Assembly: GCA_000310025.1 (NCBI GenBank)
Contig: FN647684.1
Location: 15,849 to 79,848 of the forward strand
Direction of reading: 5' to 3'
Length of the DNA: 64,000 bases
Source of the DNA: Ectocarpus siliculosus
Lineage: Eukaryota; Sar; Phaeophyceae; Ectocarpales; Ectocarpaceae
Below, in pieces: positions 21,591 through 31,900 of the stretch (position 1 is its first letter; each line of letters begins with the position of its first letter). Below the pieces are notes generated by a model. That model worked only from the letters and a program-made list of their open reading frames with translations. It did not search any database and was not told the DNA's origin. The position numbers and the translations under genes were made by a program.

Positions 21591-22572
21591 TGGGTAAGGG
21601 ATAAGAATATAACAGGATCCGGCTACGAGAGCCGCTTCAACCAGCCACTCGAAAGTATCAGTATGCCTCCTAAATTGAAGCAACTTTCGCTAGAAAGCAC
21701 ATTCAACAGGTCCATCGAAGGTGTGACTTTCGTAGATTCCATCGAGGACATTCGTCTAGGAGGATGCTTCAACCAGCCAATCGCCGCAGTCCGGTGGCCC
21801 AGTAGCTTGCAACGTTTGGCGTTTGGTACGTGCTTTGACCAGCCATTGACCGGCTATCATTGGCCGGATGCATTGATCGCTCTGACGGCCGGTGATGCGT
21901 TCCAGCAGAACCTGCTAGGCGTTATCTGGCCTGATTCGTTGCAGTATCTCACCTTGGGGGGTGCGTGGAACGGGGGGCTGAGGCCTCCTGTGGTACTCCC
22001 TGCCACGCCCAAGGTCCTACGGTTGGGGGGGAGTTTCAACAGCCCAATACAAGGCATGCAGTTGCCTGACGGGCTGTAGGAGGTGTCGTTTCCCTTAAAA
22101 ATTAACCAGGATGTTGATGCCGTTCATTGGCCCAGGATCTTGCATAGGTTGTGTTCCCGGATGATTTCGACGACATGGTTTCCGTCGAACGCGCTAAGTG
22201 GCCGTCCACGCTAGAAGCTTTCGAGTTTGGGTCAGGCTGCGGGTGGCGTGTAAGCGACACCACCTGGCCTACGAGCCTAAAGACGTTGGTGCTTGAGGGT
22301 AAGTTCAACACGAAGGTTTACACCTTGCAGTGGCCGCCTGGATTGGAGTCGCTTGCCTTCGGGGGATCATTCAATCACTCTCGAGTCATGTTGGGCTCCT
22401 ACCCTGAAGGAGTTGTCGTTTGGCAAACGCTTCCAACAACCACTGTCAGGCGTACGTTGGCCGAGAGCTATAGTCGAACTGAGATGTCTACAGGTGACGG
22501 TTTTACGTGTGGTTACATGTGGCCAAGGTCGCTGAAGAGGTTTCAGTTTAGAGATGCATCTTTGACTCGTTG
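21585..22572 (+). pseudogene. WP/FNIP-like leucine-rich repeat gene, decayed
   Basis: Tandem units of 22-24 residues follow the pattern FNQPL..V.WP.SLQ.L.FG..: FNQPIAAVRWPSSLQRLAFG, FDQPLTGYHWPDALIALTAG, VIWPDSLQYLTLGG, then after a stop at 22,077 TWPTSLKTLVLEGKFN and LQWPPGLESLAFGGSFN. FNIP-type repeats are leucine-rich-repeat relatives known from protists and giant viruses; the WP variant is one I associate with algae, from memory. A stop and a shift between the halves make this a relic or a piece of one. No enzyme domain is attached and no splice signals clearly bound it. Confidence 0.62.
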
Positions 22573-22801
22573 AAAGGATAAACACTTGAAGCGCGCAGTA
22601 ATATGCGGGGAAATGCCTGGTGGTGACCAGCTCCATACTTCGTGATGATCGATCGTGGTTTTGTAGACCAGGGCCTTCGAGCTCGCTCTGGCACGGTGGG
22701 GTGAAGAGGTTTACGAATGGCGCCCCGTGCATGTTCCGACGCGGGGTATTCCCTGGTTTTCTTTGTGGGACTTCAGTCGTTCGTGTTGTGCCACGTTTGT
22801 T

Positions 22802-22955
22802 TCTCGCAGTTGTTTGGCGTTTTCAATAGAAGTGTATGGAACGACTTATTACCATCATCGGGTCCTCATGGGTTTTTCTCTCTCGCAGTTGTTTAGTGTT
22901 TTCAATCGAAGTATGGCACGACTTACTACCCTCAGCGGGTCCTCCAAGGTTATTC
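22802..22955. repeat. Two-copy 77-bp tandem repeat
   Basis: Both units begin TCTCGCAGTTGTTT and share TTTTCAAT, GAAGT, ACGACTTA and GGGTCCTC, at about 80% identity by eye. Confidence 0.7.
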
Positions 22956-24517
22956 TCTGCCACAATGGAAGTGACATCCTTGCGGCTGCCTGCTTAATTT
23001 TCAGTGGTCGTTACCTGTTGCCATGTTCTCGTATACCGTGTATCGGCAAGAGCGTCCGCGGGTGTGTTTTCGGTGAGAGGCTTCAAGGTGACGACAACCG
23101 CGTACGTACATGACCATTTTTGTACGGCCTTCCCAGGTTTCTATTGGTGGCGTCCAACTTGGTATGGCGACAGTAGTCTCATTTTCGTCGTGAGACGTAT
23201 ACGACACTTTTCATTGTACGCAGAGTAATAAAATGTACACTTTCAGTATCCTTTTTCCGTACAACTACAACCATCCAAGGCTACACAGGAGGGGTGTGTG
23301 GACAAGAAATCCAATCCTTGTCGGCAGCTCCTGCGTACGGCAACGAACAGCACGTATTACAAGTAATTTAGCTTTCGATGTCCCTTGTAAGTACCAAAGC
23401 ACGTGGTTCAGCCTTGTAGCCGGTCACGAGGAAAACTTGACCCACAGCTTCACGCACGAGGTGTTGCGACACGTCATTCCATGTGCGTACACTGTTCGTG
23501 GTTGCCAACCTCCGTGAGAGGTTGTGCCAGCGGACTCCCACCTCTTCTTGCACGAGGACGACGACAAGAGTGCCCAGGACAACAAAAGCAATCTGTGGGA
23601 AGATGTGGCGCATAGAACCCTCCGTTGACAAGGCCCCTCACGCATAAATATTTTCTACCGCGAGCATTTATTTTACCTTATTTTTTGCTCGTTTTATCCA
23701 AAGAACACACCACACTTATTCCATTCGCCGTACACTGCGACACAACCCCGAACAATCACACACATGATCTACGTTATTACCAAAGTTGGGTGCACACGCT
23801 CAGCCTAGTTGAACTGCTGCGCAGCGTATCACCGTGCCCGCCGCAAAGTCTAAAAGGCCAACGGTGCGGTCCATGGACTCTGCGGTGACGCTTGGGGCGG
23901 CAGCAGCAATGGAATCAGCATGATGTACAAGTTGTGGCCATGAACAAAAGCGAAGAGTCGAGTTATTCGCTGTTGGTACGTACACCAAGGCTGTAAACTG
24001 CGACCGGGGCGGCAACTCACTGGCGCTAACCCTCACGCGCCCCCGATACCCTTTCGCTGGGGGGGACGCGACCCCGACCATAATGCCATCTGACTAGAGT
24101 AGCGTTTCCGGCTACCTGCCCTTGGTAGCTGATGACCTTCCGCTTGAAATACGTGCTCTGGGATCTTTACACTTCGTATATACGCATTTCCTCCGTCAGT
24201 CAGACTATGCCTTCATATGTTGCTAGGTGATGGATCATCGCCTTTCTTTGTCATGGGTGGTAAGCATAGCGCGCGTATGCATCCAGTTTACGCGAGGTTG
24301 AACGGTAAGGACAGGCGCCGCAGGTGAATGGCTTACGAGTACCAGCCATGCGCAGTGTTGCATCGTGTTCCCCGCTGTGTGCCCCCGAGAAAGAGAGTGG
24401 CTTCCGAGAGGAAGAAAATGCCGGGTGCCGAACCCAAAGTGTCCACAACGAGGAGTACGTATGAATACATCTAACAGAGGGAGTTTTGCAATTTCCAACG
24501 TCGTTCCCATAGTCTAG

Positions 24518-24580
24518 GTACCCACGCCCCATGGGTGCGCATGGGTGCCCATGGGTACCCGTGGGCATGACCATGGGCAC
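24518..24580. repeat. Palindromic decamer minisatellite, block 3
   Basis: A short run of CCCATGGGTR units that opens with GGTACCCACGCCCCATGGGT, the same entry module as block 1 at 12.8 kb. The shared non-unit module says the blocks are copies of one source and not independent expansions. Confidence 0.8.
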
Positions 24581-25329
24581 GAATAAGGATAATGTACATC
24601 ACCCGACAGATCATGCACAGAGGATGAGAAAAGATCCAAGTTAAAAACTCTCCAACGGCCACAACTAGTCTTGCTTCTAAAACTCAGCAGACCAACCCAG
24701 CGCTGCGTCGTGACTAAATAAGCAGCAGGGCAAGGAACCAAGACCTGCTTGGGAAAGCGTGTGTATTGGTCTGAAAGGGTTCATTCGGCTGCCAGACTCT
24801 CTGTTTAGCCGGGGGGCGCACCCTCTACTCTCTCTCTGTCATCAGCTGTCGCATCAGCTTCGAGGCTCTCTGGTGGGCGGCGTACGTACTCTCTCTCTCT
24901 CTCTCTCTCTCTGCTCTGGGTCGCTGTTGTTGCGGCAGCAGCAACCAGCTGCTAACACTCTTCATTGCTGGCGTGGTGACTGTTCTGTAGCGGCTGTGTC
25001 TGTGGCAGCTGTGAGGTCTCTAACACGTCAAAGAGTGTTACAGGTGCTGTCGGTATTGGTATGGGTTATAGACTTCGAGCACGACACACAAAACCGATGC
25101 CGTCGTGCACGCGATCGCCTGAAATGTTTGCGTTTGGTTGATACATACTTAAATAATATATATACAAGGCTTTCTGGCGGCTTACGCCGCCACGCTGAGA
25201 GAAGCGTACCGCAAGGCGCATGTTTCTTGGCGTCTGGTAAACGATGGTATGCGGTGGCTGTGAGATTCCCAGCGACTTGTTCCCGCAGTATGCAGATGTG
25301 AGAAATGATGTACCACATTATTACTTGGC

Positions 25330-25800
25330 TTACGTTTGCAGGACACTAGCGGCAAAATCGAACACTAAACGACGGCATTCAGCAGTAGTGAGCAGAAACA
25401 CGCTCTAAGCATACGACACGACACGGCTTGGTGTAAAGTCACACAGTGCACACTAAGGCAACGGTAAATAAAAGCACGGTCCACCCAACGACACGACACG
25501 GCCTAGTCAACCACACGGGCTGCACCCAACGCAAACCACACGAAACGGCCTAGTCAACCACGCAAACGTCATGACAACGGCAAAGTCACACACTACATAC
25601 GACACAACATGGCATAGTCATCCTGACAACATGACCACGGAAGAGTCACACACTAACGGCAGCACACATACGCACAACACGCGACGAGCCGCAAACCCAG
25701 AGACTTTGAAACCAGCAACTATCAACGACGATCCGCTAACCCAAAGACTTTGAAACCAACGACTATTGTCGTGGTCGCTACAACCTATCCTTCATAGCTA
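25330..25800. repeat. Degenerate CACGACACGAC-rich repeats
   Basis: Words such as ACACGGCCTAGTCAACCAC, AAAGTCACACAC and AGACTTTGAAACCA recur two to four times with spacings of about 50-110 bp. The stretch abuts the 3' side of the Helitron relic and may be its terminal repeat region. Confidence 0.5.
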
Positions 25801-25822
25801 CTTGTGATGCAATGATGGATTG

Positions 25823-26251
25823 CTATGATGCTCCTTTGGACTCAATCCAACCGCCGTCCTCATGCTGATTCGGATGGCGCGGTTGTGTTTGGGTCAAACG
25901 AGGTTCTGTTCCTTTGGACTCAATCCAACCCCCGTCCTGATGTTGGTCCGGATGGCGGGATTGTCCTTGGGTCACACGAGGCTGTTGGTCTTGTGACTGG
26001 TGCCCTGGTGTGTTGTGCGAAAGACATCCAATGTAGTCGATGTATTCGGGGGGCATGGCGGGGGATTCAGTGGCAGAGTCTGTCGCAGCTTGGACAGGCG
26101 CAGAGAATGTAACGTTCGCAACAAAAGCAGTTTTGTTCAGGTCTCCAAGCAAGCGCGAGGGTAGAGTGAGGCATTTAATTGATGTTGGATTCTGCGCACG
26201 ACTCAGGGCTACGTACAGCTGTCCATGTGTGAAAACATCTGCATCAATCAT
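25823..26251 (-). pseudogene. Helitron helicase C-terminal fragment
   Basis: DADVFTHGQLYVALSRAQNP and TLPSRLLGDLNKTAFVANV are motif VI and the end of a Pif1/Helitron helicase. The tail that follows contains two copies of QHxDGGWIESKG with RLTQ/RVTQ spacers, encoded by a 75-bp tandem duplication at about 25,835-25,985. Confidence 0.78.
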
Positions 26252-26437
26252 GAAGACGTTCGTTGAACCGTTGTGTTGGGTGACGTTGTGGACGACGTGT
26301 TGTGTTGACTGAGAAGGTTTCGGACGGAGTCGGCGATATTAGGATCAATGCCGAGGCTTTCGCCGTGCGCTCTGTGCTCGTCGTCGTAGACATAAAATCT
26401 CGCGTTATTTGATGGTTGACGTTGTTCTCCTGTGTAT

Positions 26438-26656
26438 ACCGTATATGACACAAGATAACACACCCCCTGGGCCGATTTTCAAAGCTCGATTTCTCAACAG
26501 CAGGAAGAGTCACAGCGCCGAAAACGGCGGCGTTGGAACCGTCTCGTCGAGAGGTTTTCGAAAATGTATTGTTTCGTTTATGCATCCTCTTCGTCGTGGA
26601 GTAATCGAGCTTTGAAAATCGGTCCAGGGGGTGTGTTATCTTGTGTCATATACGGT
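26438..26656. repeat. 54-bp inverted repeat inside the Helitron relic
   Basis: Bases 26,438-26,491 and 26,603-26,656 are reverse complements with one mismatch, around a 111-bp loop. The right arm is in the coding sense of the relic (YMTQDNTPPGPIFKAR on the minus strand); the left arm reads the same peptide on the plus strand. Confidence 0.85.
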
Positions 26657-27896
26657 AGGTTTTCGGCATCAAATATTCGGCGATATGCCTTGCCACACAT
26701 CGTGAGCATTGACGGCGGAGACGGCGTTCCTTCCCAACACCCTTTCGGACTTGCCCCTAGAGCCGTAAAAGAAAACAGACTATTTAATCGCCGTTGGTGT
26801 TGGATTACGTCGGGGTGATTGAACAACTCTCTGGCAGCGTCTGGTAACGGAGGCAAGTTAGCGACGGAGTATTTACCGTTGCTGCAACAGTTGATGACTT
26901 CTTCTTTCCATGGCTTGGCTCCACAATGTTGACAGACGATGTTGTTGGGATCAGAGAGGAGCGGATACTGAAATTTGTGCTCTTCGGGGAGCGAAATACT
27001 GTTGTCACCAAAGGCGATGACGCCAAGCCGTGGATTGTTTTGCCTACGACGGTGAACGATGAAACGACGTAGCTAGCGCTGTTCTTCTCGTTCTTGCTCT
27101 GGGTTGCAGTAGACGATGACGACGCATTGCACTTGATTGTTGTTGAGTGATGGTCCCTGCGGACGCGGCCAGCCGAATTGCGGCTACTAAAGAAGTAGAT
27201 AAGTGTCCTGAGAAATTAGTGCTATTAATCTCAGCCTCTAGTTGCTCGTCTACATTCCCGTAGTGAACTTGAAGGGACGGAGATTCAGGTGTCGTTATCT
27301 TCGCTTCTGCAGGCGCATGTTTGTGCCTGCGACGAGTAGTTCTGGGCAGTAGAATTGCACTTCTCTTCGGCAGGCGACATAGCGGGACGACGACAATGCG
27401 TGCGTGTTCGGGGAGGTCTTCCACTCGTCGTGTCCGCTGAACTTTCTTGTGCAGGTGCATGAGTACTACGCGTGCGCGATATTGTCCGGGGCCGGCTATG
27501 AACAGATTTTGATTGCGTAGAGGTCGAACTTGTTTCTAGTGAAGATATTGTTTGACGGCGGCGAATAGCTTTGGGTGTTCGTGTGTGATATAATCGTATA
27601 ATTCCAGCATCAGCAACAGTAACGGAACCGTAACGGCTCGCATGCGCTCGGATATGTTGTACACGAGCTTCAAGCACATGAAACTCGGCAGTTGAAAAAT
27701 CGGAAATCTTCAGATGTAAAGGCAGAAAACGTTTACGACGGCGAATTCCAGTAGGGTTGCGTGTGTGGAACATGCGCATAATATTAGCGTCGTGAGAAGT
27801 GACAGCGCCGTCATCCGTTGAAGCTCGTGTGCGTATCTCATCAACACGTGCTTGAAGATCGTCGAACGGTTGAATTTTAGGGCTCCAGAGCTCCAA

Positions 27897-28086
27897 GTAT
27901 TAAGGAATAATAAAAAAACACACAGAAAGACTACCCATTCGAGATATACCCACATTCGAACGGGATGTGGTGGAGTCTTTTCAGTGAGTGGAGGGAAACC
28001 GGTATATATTTGTGTTCCGAGACGAAGAGACTTGAAAGAAATCGTTCGTTCCTTTATTCCTTTATCGGATGCGAGGACACATAGAG
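27897..28086. other. Spacer between Helitron relic and LTR-like element
   Basis: A short A/T-rich stretch with no gene; it probably contains the 5' end of the Helitron relic. Confidence 0.35.
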
Positions 28087-29239
28087 TGATCGATAATTCG
28101 GGTGGCTCGGTTCTTTGTGGTTGGAGCTCAAAGCGGGTGGCTCATGGCGGAGCGTGGATGGGAAGAAAACGTGTTGAAAACGTATTGCAAAAGTATTGTG
28201 TTCTTCGGGGGCGTGCTTGCGCTCGTAAATCTGTCACGGCATCAAGCACGCGTCACGCTCATCACGGTTAAAGTACCAAACAGACCTATACGAATCTCCA
28301 TCAAACTCTTCTCACTTCCAAGGAAAATGTCCAGAAAGTTCTGGACCCTTCGTACCCCATCACTGCAATTTCCGTAGGTATGTGTACCAAAGATAACCCG
28401 TCATACTATGCTACGAGTACCCCCAATGACGTGTTTGCGCATACAACGAAATTTGCTATACTGATGCCATGTAATTTCTTTTAAAAATAAAGTCTTTCCG
28501 CCGTGCGCAAAAAAAAAAACGGAAGACGAAGACAGATGATCCGCATTTGGCCGTGTAATCTCGCCGCGCACATACTTAGTCACACCACGCCCTGTCCTCC
28601 GAGATGTCGGCGATGCACAAATCCCTCCCCCTCACTGTCCTGATGACCGTGCGATCTACCCGTACTGTCTCCACCTGCAGCGCTATGAGCGCAGCGCACA
28701 CCTCGAGCTCTTCCGTTTCGTGCTCATCTTCTTCCTCGCTGTGCCAACCAACAGCAGCAGGACAGCTGCGCACAAGAGGCAAAGCTGCTCGTGCATCAGT
28801 TCTCCGGGCCTCATGGCGCCGTAGCGGCGTTTAAGGTTGACATCCCGGATCGGCCTCCTGGTTCTATCCATGACTTGTGTATAGGGGCATGGGGCGGGCA
28901 CTGGCTGCGCGTCTCGTAGCCCGCTGCCGTCTCGTGCCGTCTCGTGCCACAACGGCGCAGCAAGCGGCCCAAACTGACGTGGACCAACCAGCGCGCGTGG
29001 TCGTTCGGGCGGCAAATTTTGCTTGCAAATTTCACTAAATAGCGAAATCTCAAGACATATTTTGGCAGAAGTCGCGTCGGAGGAACTTTAGATACCCCGA
29101 ACTGGTCGTTACGAGCCAAATTTTGTTCTGCGCAAACACGTCAATATATCTAATAGCCCCCCTGCTCGTATGCATCGTCATGCTTCGGCAAATACCAATC
29201 CTCTTCTGTACCATCATCTCCAAAACAAAACAAAATATT

Positions 29240-29466
29240 CTCAAAACAAACAAAAACCAATATCTTCGCGCCTGGTGTCCTCCGCTGCTTGGCGAGCTTC
29301 CGCTGCTGGGCGGGCAGAAAATTCTCAAAACAAACAAAAACCAATATCCTCCGCCACTTGGCGGGCTTCCGCTGCTTGGCGGGCAGAAAATTCTCAAAAC
29401 AAACAAAAACCAATATCCTCCGCTACTTGGCGGGCTTCCGCTGCTTGGCGGGCAGAAAATTCTCAA
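29240..29466. repeat. Tandem repeat of ~69 bp, three units
   Basis: Each unit reads CTCAAAACAAACAAAAACC, ATATC, two CTTGGCGGGC-type words and GCAGAAAATT; the first unit is longer (about 83 bp). It directly follows the coiled-coil frame and its GGCGGGCTTCCGCTGCTTGG words derive from the same sequence as that gene. Confidence 0.75.
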
Positions 29467-29855
29467 AGCTCAATTGGTCTACTTTCAGTCATACGGAGAG
29501 TTGCAGGGTGAGGCACTGCACCGATATCCCCTGATGAAGTCTGGAGGCGACCGGCCATGGCAGTCGCAATCGCGTTGGCCAGATCGTCTGCGGAAGGGTT
29601 GGGTGTTGGGCCCCCAGGTTCTTGCTGGTGTGGTGCCTCTTGTTCCTCATTTCCTCGCCGGAGATCTTCTGATCTCTGCCGCTCGGCTCGATGCCGTACC
29701 TCCATCTCGGCCATCTTCTTGGCCAGTTTCTCCTCCATCAGCTGCTCCATCCGAGCTGCTACTCTCTCGTTGACCAGTTCTTCGATCCTGGCGTCCTCCG
29801 CTGCTTGGCGGGCTTCTGCTGCTGGGCGGGATTCATCTTCGCGCCTGGTGGCCAT
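29463..29855 (-). CDS. Coiled-coil, Glu/Arg-rich protein inside the LTR-like fossil
   Basis: A frame of 130 residues starts MATRREDESRPAAEARQ, continues as a charged helix rich in Glu, Arg and Ala (ARMEQLMEEKLAKKMAEME) and ends with a looser Pro/Gly part. Such N-terminal coiled coils occur in Gag-like proteins, but no capsid or zinc knuckle is seen. It lies next to one terminal repeat in the order expected for a first gene. Confidence 0.4.
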   Translation of the reverse strand: MATRREDESRPAAEARQAAEDARIEELVNERVAARMEQLMEEKLAKKMAEMEVRHRAERQRSEDLRRGNEEQEAPHQQEPGGPTPNPSADDLANAIATAMAGRLQTSSGDIGAVPHPATLRMTESRPIEL

Positions 29856-30289
29856 CGTGACCCTGCTCTTGATCGCCGCAAAGCGATGCTCCTAAACCAA
29901 GCTCTACCGCGAATCTCGTAGACGACGTGTCATACCGCTAGCGTGATCGATAATTCGGGTGGCTCGGTTCTTTGTGGTTGGAGCTCAAAGCGGGTGGCTC
30001 ATGGCGGAGCGTGGATGGGTAGAAAACGTGTTGAAAACGTATTGCAAAAGTATTGTGTTCTTCGGGGGCGTGCTTGCGCTCGTAAATCTGTCACGGCATC
30101 AAACACGCGTCACGCTCATCACGGTTAAAGTACCAAACAGACCTATACGAATCTCCATCAAACTCTTCTCACTTCCAAGGAAAATGTCCAGAAAGTTCTG
30201 GACCCTTCGTACCCCATCACTGCAATTCCCGTAGGTATGTGTACCAAAGATAACCCGTCATAGCTACGAGTACCCCCAATATATCTAGT

Positions 30290-31275
30290 ATAGAGAACGA
30301 ACCGAAAGCAGACAGAATGAATGCTGGGCGTGCAGAAATGAGCTGCAGACAGACGGAGAGCGAAGAGAACGAACCGAGAGCAGACAGAGTGCTGGTCTGC
30401 AGAGGGAATGAGGCAGACGGAGAGCGAAGAGAAACCCGAGAGCAGACAGAGTTCTCCACACGTGATCGAGAAACGGCGGAGCGGCGGCGGAGCGGAAACA
30501 TGCCGCCGAACATGCCCCGAACATGCCCAGAAGCGGAAAGACAGAACTAAATCCAAGTGAAACGAACATGCCCCGAACATGCCCAGAGGCGGAAAGACAG
30601 GACTCTAAATCCAAGTGAAATATGATGGGAGAAATGCTGGTCTGTCAGGGCTCGAGAAAACCGATCTTTGAACGGAGAGCGGCGCGCTGGAAATGCGAAA
30701 TACTCGCATAGAGAACGAACCGAAAGCAGACAGAATGCTGGGCGTGCAGAAATGAGCTGCAGACAGACGGAGAGCGAAGAGAACGAACCGAGAGCAGACA
30801 GAGTGCTGGTATGCAGAGGGAATGAGGCAGACGGAGAGCGAAGAGAAACCCGAGAGCAGACAGAGTTCTCCACACGTGATCGAGAAACGGCGGAGCGGCG
30901 GCGGAGCGGAAACATGCCGCCGAACATGCCCCGAACATGCCCAGAGGCGGAAAGACAGAACTCTAAATCCAAGTGAAACGAGCATGCCCCGAACATGCCC
31001 AGAGAGCAGACAGAGTGCTCCACACGTGATCGAGAAACGGCGGAGCGGCGGCGGAGCGGAAACATGCCGCCGAACATGCCCCGAACATGCCCAGAAGCGG
31101 AAAGACAGAACTCTAAATCCAAGTGAAACGAACATGCCCCGAACATGCCCAGAAGCGGAAAGACAGGACTCTAAATCCAAGTGAAATATGATGGGAGAAA
31201 TGCTGGTCTGTCAGGGCTCGAGAAAACCGATCTTTGAACGGAGAGCGGCCCGCTGGAAATGCGAAATACTCGAAA
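30290..31275. repeat. 420-bp tandem duplication with nested sub-repeats
   Basis: Two long units start AGAGAACGAACCGAAAGCAG at about 30,292 and 30,711. Unit 2 carries an extra internal copy of about 150 bp (CTCCACACGTGATCGAGAAA to CTAAATCCAAGTGAAACG). The word GAACATGCCC recurs up to six times. Frames on both strands are by-products of the repeat. Confidence 0.8.
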
Positions 31276-31900
31276 GTTACGCCGAACACAAATGATAGAA
31301 CTGTTATTGAATATGTGCTTTTAGCATCGAGCAGGCAGGCGTGAACTGGCTCAAGATTTGATTCTGCATTTTTGTATTTTCCCACGACCATGTGTAGTCT
31401 ATGCTGTGTTCTACCCTTCACCACTGCCATCCACCCACCAGTGTGAGGCTACCAACCACCCTTGGTGTATACGGCTGCCCTCAGCAGTAGCCAGAGTGTT
31501 CCAACTCTTTCGCTTCTTTTCTGGATGGCAATTTGACTCTGTCCTGTTTCTGCGCAAGCAGCGCCGTCGCCTGATTTTGGCTGTCGCCTATTCCGCCGCA
31601 CCAGGTGCAGGTGTGCAACTTTGATCGTATCGATTACCGCTCTTACGCCTCGATTGAACGTCATACCGCCGGCTTACGCCCGATTCCTATCATACGGCTG
31701 AGAGTTCCCGCCGTTGGTTTGCTGGGTAGGCACCCCGTTTGGCTGTACCCAGCCCTGTGCTGTTGAGTTGAACATCTACGCTAGTTTTGGTGTGGATCTC
31801 CGAAGTTGAAACTGAACCGCGCTTTTTTACACACCAGTACGCGCCATCGCCCTCAGCGCTACTACTGTGCGCCATAGAAATCTAACTATTATGGATATTG
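31276..31900. other. Spacer, no gene recognised
   Basis: Only short unsupported frames occur between the tandem array and the Copia element's 3' end. Confidence 0.4.

Larger units (their letters stand above)
22573..25320. other. Intergenic, repeats only
   Basis: No gene is supported. Within it lie a two-copy 77-bp tandem repeat (22,802-22,955), the third decamer block (24,518-24,580) and a (CT)12 run (24,889-24,912). Short frames on both strands lack motifs. Confidence 0.45.
25823..27896 (-). mobile_element. Helitron relic, internally deleted (rolling-circle transposon)
   Basis: Minus-strand pieces in order: an Arg/Thr-rich N-terminal region with two MFHTRNP/LYHTRTPKAIRRR repeats; the Helitron N-terminal domain CQHCGAKPWKEEVINCCSNG and FNHPDVIQHQRRLNSLFS; FYVYDDEHRAHGESLG and LLSQHN; then directly FTHGQLYVALSRAQNP, the C-terminal motif of the Pif1-type helicase. 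The HUH Rep nuclease and most of the helicase are absent, so the copy cannot move itself. The pieces lie in different frames with several stops. Terminal TC and CTRR signals were not identified. Confidence 0.78.
28087..30278 (-). mobile_element. Short LTR-like fossil with terminal direct repeats
   Basis: Two direct repeats of about 335-339 bp (28,087-28,425 and 29,944-30,278), nearly identical by eye, begin TGATCGATAA and end TACCCCCA, so they read TG...CA on either strand. Between them lies 1.5 kb with a coiled-coil minus-strand frame and a tandem repeat, and no recognisable protease, reverse transcriptase or integrase. Near-identity of the ends suggests a young insertion. No matching target duplication or clear primer site was found, so the LTR class is a proposal; it resembles small non-autonomous LTR elements. 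Confidence 0.5.

Noticed and set aside
26409-26615. Plus-strand frame with MTQDNTPPGPIFKAR
   Set aside because: It is the reverse-oriented arm of the inverted repeat in the Helitron relic, not a separate gene.
30547-31184. Cys/Ser/Phe-rich and Arg/Glu-rich frames in the tandem array
   Set aside because: The frames repeat with the DNA unit and have no known motif.
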